Below are positions 60,704 through 64,000 of a stretch of 64,000 nt of DNA, piece by piece (position 1 is the stretch's first letter; the number at the start of each line of letters is the position of its first letter). The notes under the pieces were generated by a model. That model had not been told where the DNA came from. It saw only the letters and a list, made by a program, of their open reading frames with translations, and searched no databases. The stretch spans positions 744,001-808,000 of the forward strand of contig NZ_NPGA01000020.1 in NCBI RefSeq assembly GCF_002259485.1. Direction: 5' to 3'. Position numbers and translations under genes: made by a program. The stretch comes from Rhodococcus sp. 14-1411-2a. Lineage in GTDB: Bacteria; Actinomycetota; Actinomycetes; Mycobacteriales; Mycobacteriaceae.

Positions 60704-60892
60704 ATGGCCGAGTGGATCAAGAAGATGGAAGAGAACGCGAAAGGCCTCATCGCCGAGGCAGAGCAGGAACTGACCGCACTCGAAGGCGTGGACACCGTCG
60801 ACCTCACTGCCGATGATGCGGACGACGAGGGCGGCCCCGCCCCTTCCGAATCGGTCACCAGTGACGATGCCCGCGAGCAGATCACGGACTGA
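60704..60892 (+). CDS. Small acidic hypothetical protein
   Basis: A 62-residue protein: MAEWIKKMEENAKGLIAEAE forms an amphipathic helix, then an Asp/Glu-rich tail ending SDDAREQITD. The ATG has GAAGGG about ten bases upstream. It is short but has a start, a ribosome site and codon bias like its neighbours. Unknown; similar short acidic proteins occur in Rhodococcus. Confidence 0.6.
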   Translation: MAEWIKKMEENAKGLIAEAEQELTALEGVDTVDLTADDADDEGGPAPSESVTSDDAREQITD

Positions 60893-60934
60893 ACTCCCGA
60901 TACGGACCGGTCGACCGCGACCGTACTGGACGGC

Positions 60935-61450
60935 TCAACCGTCGAACAACGACCAACAGATACTGCTTCTTCTCTCCTGGTCTTCCAGCACCAGTTTTCG
61001 CACATTGTTCGGGAGCCGGTCGCGCTGCCATTCGAGTTCCTTCAGACCTGCACTCGGCTCCAGGCCGTCACGCGCGGCCGCCCGAGCTGCCTTGATGGCA
61101 TAGGCGGCCGCTCCGAGGTCGTGTTCGGGTACGTGTGCCACACAGGCTGCCTGCCCCGCAGCGTATGCGGCGAAGCGAGCGCAACCGTGCAGCGGCCGTG
61201 CCGCACCCATGGCGTGCCCGCCGAGGGCGCGGGTGGCCATCATCGCGAGCTCGCCGCGCGTCCACCCACGAATGCCCTCGATTGCCTCACGCGGCCGCGG
61301 GTCGGAAGGTTCGAGCTCCTCGAACAGGTGGAGAACATGTTCGGCACACTCGGCCGCCCAGAGCGCGAGGCTCCGATGGTCGTCGTCGGACAGAAGGCCG
61401 CCGCGATGCACGGTGATGAGGCGCGGATCTCGGACGGCGGGGAGAATCAT
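60935..61450 (-). CDS. Imm-5-like putative immunity protein
   Basis: A 171-residue all-helical protein resembling a family annotated putative immunity protein (Imm-5-like): VRDPRLITVHRGG, DDDHRSLALWAAECAEHVLHL, then Ala-rich repeats ARFAAYAAGQAACVAHVP and YAIKAARAAARDG, with EWQRDRLPNNVRKLVLEDQ. No toxin gene or polymorphic toxin lies nearby, so the immunity name is nominal. Located just 5' of tRNA-fMet on the opposite side of its terminator. Confidence 0.75.
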   Translation of the reverse strand: MILPAVRDPRLITVHRGGLLSDDDHRSLALWAAECAEHVLHLFEELEPSDPRPREAIEGIRGWTRGELAMMATRALGGHAMGAARPLHGCARFAAYAAGQAACVAHVPEHDLGAAAYAIKAARAAARDGLEPSAGLKELEWQRDRLPNNVRKLVLEDQERRSSICWSLFDG

Positions 61451-61522
61451 GCGAGGCGAACCTTCCGGTATCGAACGTGCAGACTGCGGCCGAGAGTCCG
61501 TTCCGGACCCATCCGAGCACGC

Positions 61523-61555
61523 AAAAAGACCCAGGACATATGTCCTGGGTCTTCT
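61523..61555 (-). terminator. Terminator after initiator tRNA
   Basis: Perfect 15-base arms meeting at the centre (61526-61540 and 61541-61555), with a T5 run on the minus strand side. Confidence 0.9.
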
Positions 61556-61559
61556 TCAG

Positions 61560-61636
61560 TGGTAGCGGGGACAGGATTTGAACCTGCGACCTCTGGGTTA
61601 TGAGCCCAGCGAGCTACCGAGCTGCTCCACCCCGCG
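61560..61636 (-). tRNA. Initiator tRNA-fMet (anticodon CAT)
   Basis: A 77-base cloverleaf including encoded CCA. The first base pair is a C1/T72 mismatch and the anticodon stem ends in three G-C pairs (GGG-CTCATAA-CCC), both hallmarks of initiator tRNA. T arm GGTTCAAATCC. Confidence 0.95.
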
Positions 61637-62140
61637 TTGCGTCTATGAAGTTACTCCCGTGCGTACAACCAATGCAAATCACGTGACTTCTCCGCGCTCT
61701 CGCGCACCCCGAACGAGTACACCGCGACGCGTCACGGCACGCGTTTATCACGCCGAACGCCGCAGAAAATAGTGCTCCGCGTCTCTTTTGAGGCGTGTTT
61801 CGAGTCACATAACGTTCGGGTTACGAAGTAGAAACATTAGCGCCACGAGCTGGTCTGAACTGCGGAAACACCCCCTCGCGTCCCACTATGTGGACATCGA
61901 CTATCCCATTCCGGCTCAGTGACGGTGAACGGATCCTCGACTACCTTCACGGACGGCCCTAAACCGCTGGGCCTGCACCACCCCGCCGCTCCTTTCGCTC
62001 TGCCCCGCGGGTGTGGTCCCCAAGACGTACGGGGGCAGAGCCGCGACGATACGAAGCGCCTGGTCACCCATCGCCATCCACACCGGCGAGGTGATTGCAG
62101 GCCAGTCGCGCCAGTCGAGCGCGGAGAGGATTCACCCCGA
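61637..62140 (+). other. Long leader/promoter region of rpf
   Basis: About 500 bases with no gene. It contains a GTCACA element (61804-61809) in a stretch richer in A+T that may be the promoter, a strong hairpin (61997-62041) and the ribosome site GGAGAGGA (62123-62130). The c-di-AMP (ydaO) riboswitch that precedes some rpf genes was looked for; I cannot recognise its conserved ends. Confidence 0.45.
61997..62041 (+). promoter_or_regulatory. Stable hairpin in the rpf leader
   Basis: gctctgcccc (61997-62006) pairs with ggggcagagc (62032-62041), and outer cgct/agcg segments may extend it. It ends 99 bases before the start codon. Confidence 0.5.
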
Positions 62141-62704
62141 ATGACCACACTGAACAATGTTGGCAAGCGCGCACTCGGATTGGCCGTCATCGCAGGTGCC
62201 GCTGTAGCAATTCCCCTCGGCGTCTCCGCCGGAACCGCCAGCGCAGCCCCGAACAACTGGGACGCGGTCGCACAGTGCGAGAGCGGTGGCAACTGGAGCA
62301 TCAACACCGGAAACGGCTACTACGGTGGCCTGCAGTTCTCGCAGAGCACCTGGACGGCCAACGGCGGATCCGGATCACCGGCCAACGCATCAAAGGCCGA
62401 GCAGATCCGCGTTGCGGAGAACACCCTTCAGACCCAGGGACCGGGCGCATGGCCCGTGTGCGGTCAGCAGCTGAGCAAGGGTGCCTCCGCTCCCGCGCCC
62501 GAGGCAGCTCCCGCACCGGCACCGCAGCCGGCTCCCGCACCGGCACCGGCACCGGCCGTGGCTCCCGAGGCCGCAGCGGCCACGCAGGCTGCACAGGGCG
62601 CGTTCGACGCGGCGTCCAAGCTGGCCGACCAGTACGGCTTGAGCACGCAGTTCCAGCACTTCGTTGCTGCCAACGCCCCGGTGCTCGCGCCCATCGGACG
62701 CTGA
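62141..62704 (+). CDS. rpf: Resuscitation-promoting factor
   Basis: A 187-residue secreted lytic transglycosylase-like protein. A signal peptide ends at TASA (residue 35). The Rpf domain NNWDAVAQCESGGNWSINTG has the catalytic Glu47, with GYYGGLQFSQSTW and WPVCGQQL closing the fold; two Cys form a disulfide. A Pro-Ala linker of about 45 residues and an alpha-helical tail with AAATQAAQGAFDAASKLADQ follow. It cleaves peptidoglycan and helps dormant cells regrow. Start ATG 62141, ribosome site GGAGAGGA. Confidence 0.95.
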   Translation: MTTLNNVGKRALGLAVIAGAAVAIPLGVSAGTASAAPNNWDAVAQCESGGNWSINTGNGYYGGLQFSQSTWTANGGSGSPANASKAEQIRVAENTLQTQGPGAWPVCGQQLSKGASAPAPEAAPAPAPQPAPAPAPAPAVAPEAAAATQAAQGAFDAASKLADQYGLSTQFQHFVAANAPVLAPIGR

Positions 62705-62784
62705 TCACCCGGCAGTTCGTCGAACTGCCACTCACCTAGGCGTTGTACCGCTGTACCGCGTGAACGAGCCAGGTGACGAACGAC

Positions 62785-62822
62785 GAAAGAGCCGCCTCAC
62801 CATTCGGTGAGGCGGCTCTTTC
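62785..62822. terminator. Bidirectional terminator between rpf and UPF0182
   Basis: Perfect 17-base arms gaaagagccgcctcacc and ggtgaggcggctctttc around loop attc. Confidence 0.92.
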
Positions 62823-62851
62823 GCTCGGTCAGCGGGCCGTGGCCCTACCGA

Positions 62852-64000
62852 TCAGTTACCTGCCTGGTTGTAGGTATCGACGGCGGTCTGCAGATCCTCC
62901 AACGCAGTACCGAGCTCCGCGAGATTTCCGCTCTGCTGCGCAGTGCGCACAGCCGCGAGTGCCGAATTCAATTCGGACACGGCCGCATCCCTGGTCGTCG
63001 AACCGCCGGTGGCCGGCGCCGGAGTTGCCGCAGGCGTGCCACCGTCGGACGGTGCGGTCTCCGGCACGGCACCGGGCTGCGCGGTTCCGTCGGTCTCACC
63101 GGGTGCGGTGACAGTGCGTCCGGCACCCGCTCCGAAGACCTGCTCGATCGCTTCGGGCAGCGTCGCGGCGTATCCGACGCGACCCTCGTAGGAAACCAAC
63201 ACTCGAATCAACTGCGGATACGCCGACGCCTCGTTGGTACGAGAGGCGTACACCGGTTCCACGTAGATCAATCCGCCGTCGCCGACCGGGAGGGTCAGCA
63301 GGTTTCCGAACTCCACGGTGTTCTCTCGGCGCACGATACCGAGACTCTCGGACACGTCGGTCGTGGTCGTCATCTGGTTCTGTACCTGATTCGGACCCTG
63401 CGTGGATGTATCCGTCGGCAATCTCAACACGGTGATCTTGCCGTAGTTCTCCGGATCGGAATCCGCACTGACGTACGCGCCCAACACCTCTCGGCGGTAA
63501 CCGACCAACGCACTGGTCAGCTGGAACGACGCCTGATTCTCCTGGTTCGAGATATCGGATGCGACGACGTAGTACGGCGGCTGCTTGGCCGCGGTGTTCT
63601 CTGCGGTCGGGTCGGTGGGAACCTCCCAGAACGCGTTGTTGGTGAAGAACTCTCGCGGATCGTTGACGTGGTACTTGGTCAGCAGTTCACGCTGGACCTT
63701 GAACAGGTCTTCCGGGTAGCGGAAGTGATCGCGCAGTTCGTCGGACACCTGGTCCTTCGGGATGACGGTTCCCGGGAACACGCCTTCCCATGCCTTGAGA
63801 ACCGGATCGTTCTCGTCCTGCTCGTAGAGCTTGACGGTGCCGTCGTAGGCATCGACGGTGGCCTTCACCGAGTTTCGGATGTAAGACACCTCTCGGCTCG
63901 GCAGCGCACGTGTCGTCGTCGACTCGATGCTGTCGGCAGTGGCGTCCTCGAGCGACATGCGCTGGGCGTACGGGAAGTTGTCCAACGTGGTGTACCCGTC
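62852..64000 (-). CDS. UPF0182 membrane protein, C-terminal part (5' beyond window)
   Basis: The frame remains open to the last base; 382 residues are visible. They match the extracytoplasmic C-terminal half of UPF0182 (Rv3193c-like): YPEDLFKVQRELLTKYHV, DPREFFTNNAFWEVP, ENTVEFGNLLTLPVGDGGLIYVEPVY and RVLVSYEGRVGYAATL. The Pro-Ser-Ala segment at the end and the Ala/Gln helix AAVRTAQQSGNLAELG are normal for the family. The N-terminal seven membrane helices must lie past the window. Function unknown; a role in membrane or envelope is likely. Confidence 0.93.
   Translation of the reverse strand, partial: DGYTTLDNFPYAQRMSLEDATADSIESTTTRALPSREVSYIRNSVKATVDAYDGTVKLYEQDENDPVLKAWEGVFPGTVIPKDQVSDELRDHFRYPEDLFKVQRELLTKYHVNDPREFFTNNAFWEVPTDPTAENTAAKQPPYYVVASDISNQENQASFQLTSALVGYRREVLGAYVSADSDPENYGKITVLRLPTDTSTQGPNQVQNQMTTTTDVSESLGIVRRENTVEFGNLLTLPVGDGGLIYVEPVYASRTNEASAYPQLIRVLVSYEGRVGYAATLPEAIEQVFGAGAGRTVTAPGETDGTAQPGAVPETAPSDGGTPAATPAPATGGSTTRDAAVSELNSALAAVRTAQQSGNLAELGTALEDLQTAVDTYNQAGN

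Noticed and set aside
61880..62140. c-di-AMP (ydaO) riboswitch before rpf
   Set aside because: Conserved 5' and 3' blocks of the motif cannot be recognised, although a hairpin is present.
1..64000. CRISPR arrays, insertion sequences, toxin-antitoxin or restriction systems
   Set aside because: No regularly spaced repeats, transposase motifs or defence-gene families were found; the few repeats are short and coding.

Overview
The window looks like a chromosomal segment of a Rhodococcus-like member of the Mycobacteriales. It is high in G+C, nearly every gene is a housekeeping or cell-envelope gene, and gene order follows (from memory of that genome) the Mycobacterium tuberculosis stretch around Rv3030-Rv3055, with further blocks resembling Rv3100c-Rv3105c, Rv3137-Rv3140 and Rv3193c. 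The tmRNA tag ADSNQRDYALAA, class Ib ribonucleotide reductase, an Lsr2-type nucleoid protein, an Rpf and two Cfa-like methyltransferases all fit. I see no insertion sequence, integrase, prophage, CRISPR array or replication origin.

Bases 1-10.5 kb hold a block resembling the methylglucose lipopolysaccharide (MGLP) region: a 5'-truncated methyltransferase, a GH57 branching enzyme and a GT4 glucosyltransferase (all overlapping by 4 bases), a beta-helix acyltransferase, a PQQ-propeller lipoprotein, two more methyltransferases, an enoyl-CoA hydratase, a Nudix hydrolase and an ABC ATPase. Then come glgX, a YczE-like membrane protein overlapping glgX tail-to-tail, a Pth2-like protein, serB and ctaD, a divergent FecB-like lipoprotein, a Nudix hydrolase, a truncated SPFH gene and a small DNA-binding-like protein (10.5-20.1 kb).

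The nucleotide-metabolism block (20.1-29.2 kb) has nrdF, a DUF2252 gene and nrdHIE, with paired NrdR-like boxes in front of both nrd units. It also has a cysteine-free rpmJ behind a Zur-like box, a flavin reductase with a divergent TetR regulator, a fructosamine-kinase-like gene and nadE. A molybdenum-cofactor block follows (moaD, moaA, moeA, a moaC-mogA fusion, moaE; 29.2-33.3 kb), then a COG0523 metallochaperone with a zinc amidase, an Lsr2 paralogue, tRNA-Ala, a membrane DsbA-like protein, an MFS pump and pgm (to 40.3 kb).

From 40.4 to 46.5 kb lies a compact six-gene minus-strand operon: hydrolase, FAD oxidoreductase, DUF1365, two Cfa-like methyltransferases and DUF1295. It looks like a lipid-modifying assembly line and is the best candidate here for a poorly described system. 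The window continues with tmRNA, SDR-DUF2867, an EamA transporter, smpB, ftsX, ftsE, a small membrane protein, an MscS channel and prfB, all on the minus strand. It ends with hisN, a DUF1304 gene, an acyl-CoA dehydrogenase pair behind a palindromic operator, a YciI/ECF sigma pair, a GNAT enzyme, an Imm-5-like orphan, initiator tRNA-Met, a secreted Rpf with a long leader and the 3' part of a UPF0182 gene.

Starts were chosen from Shine-Dalgarno position, 4-base stop/start overlaps and family N-termini. Statements about orthologues and gene order come from memory, not from searches.
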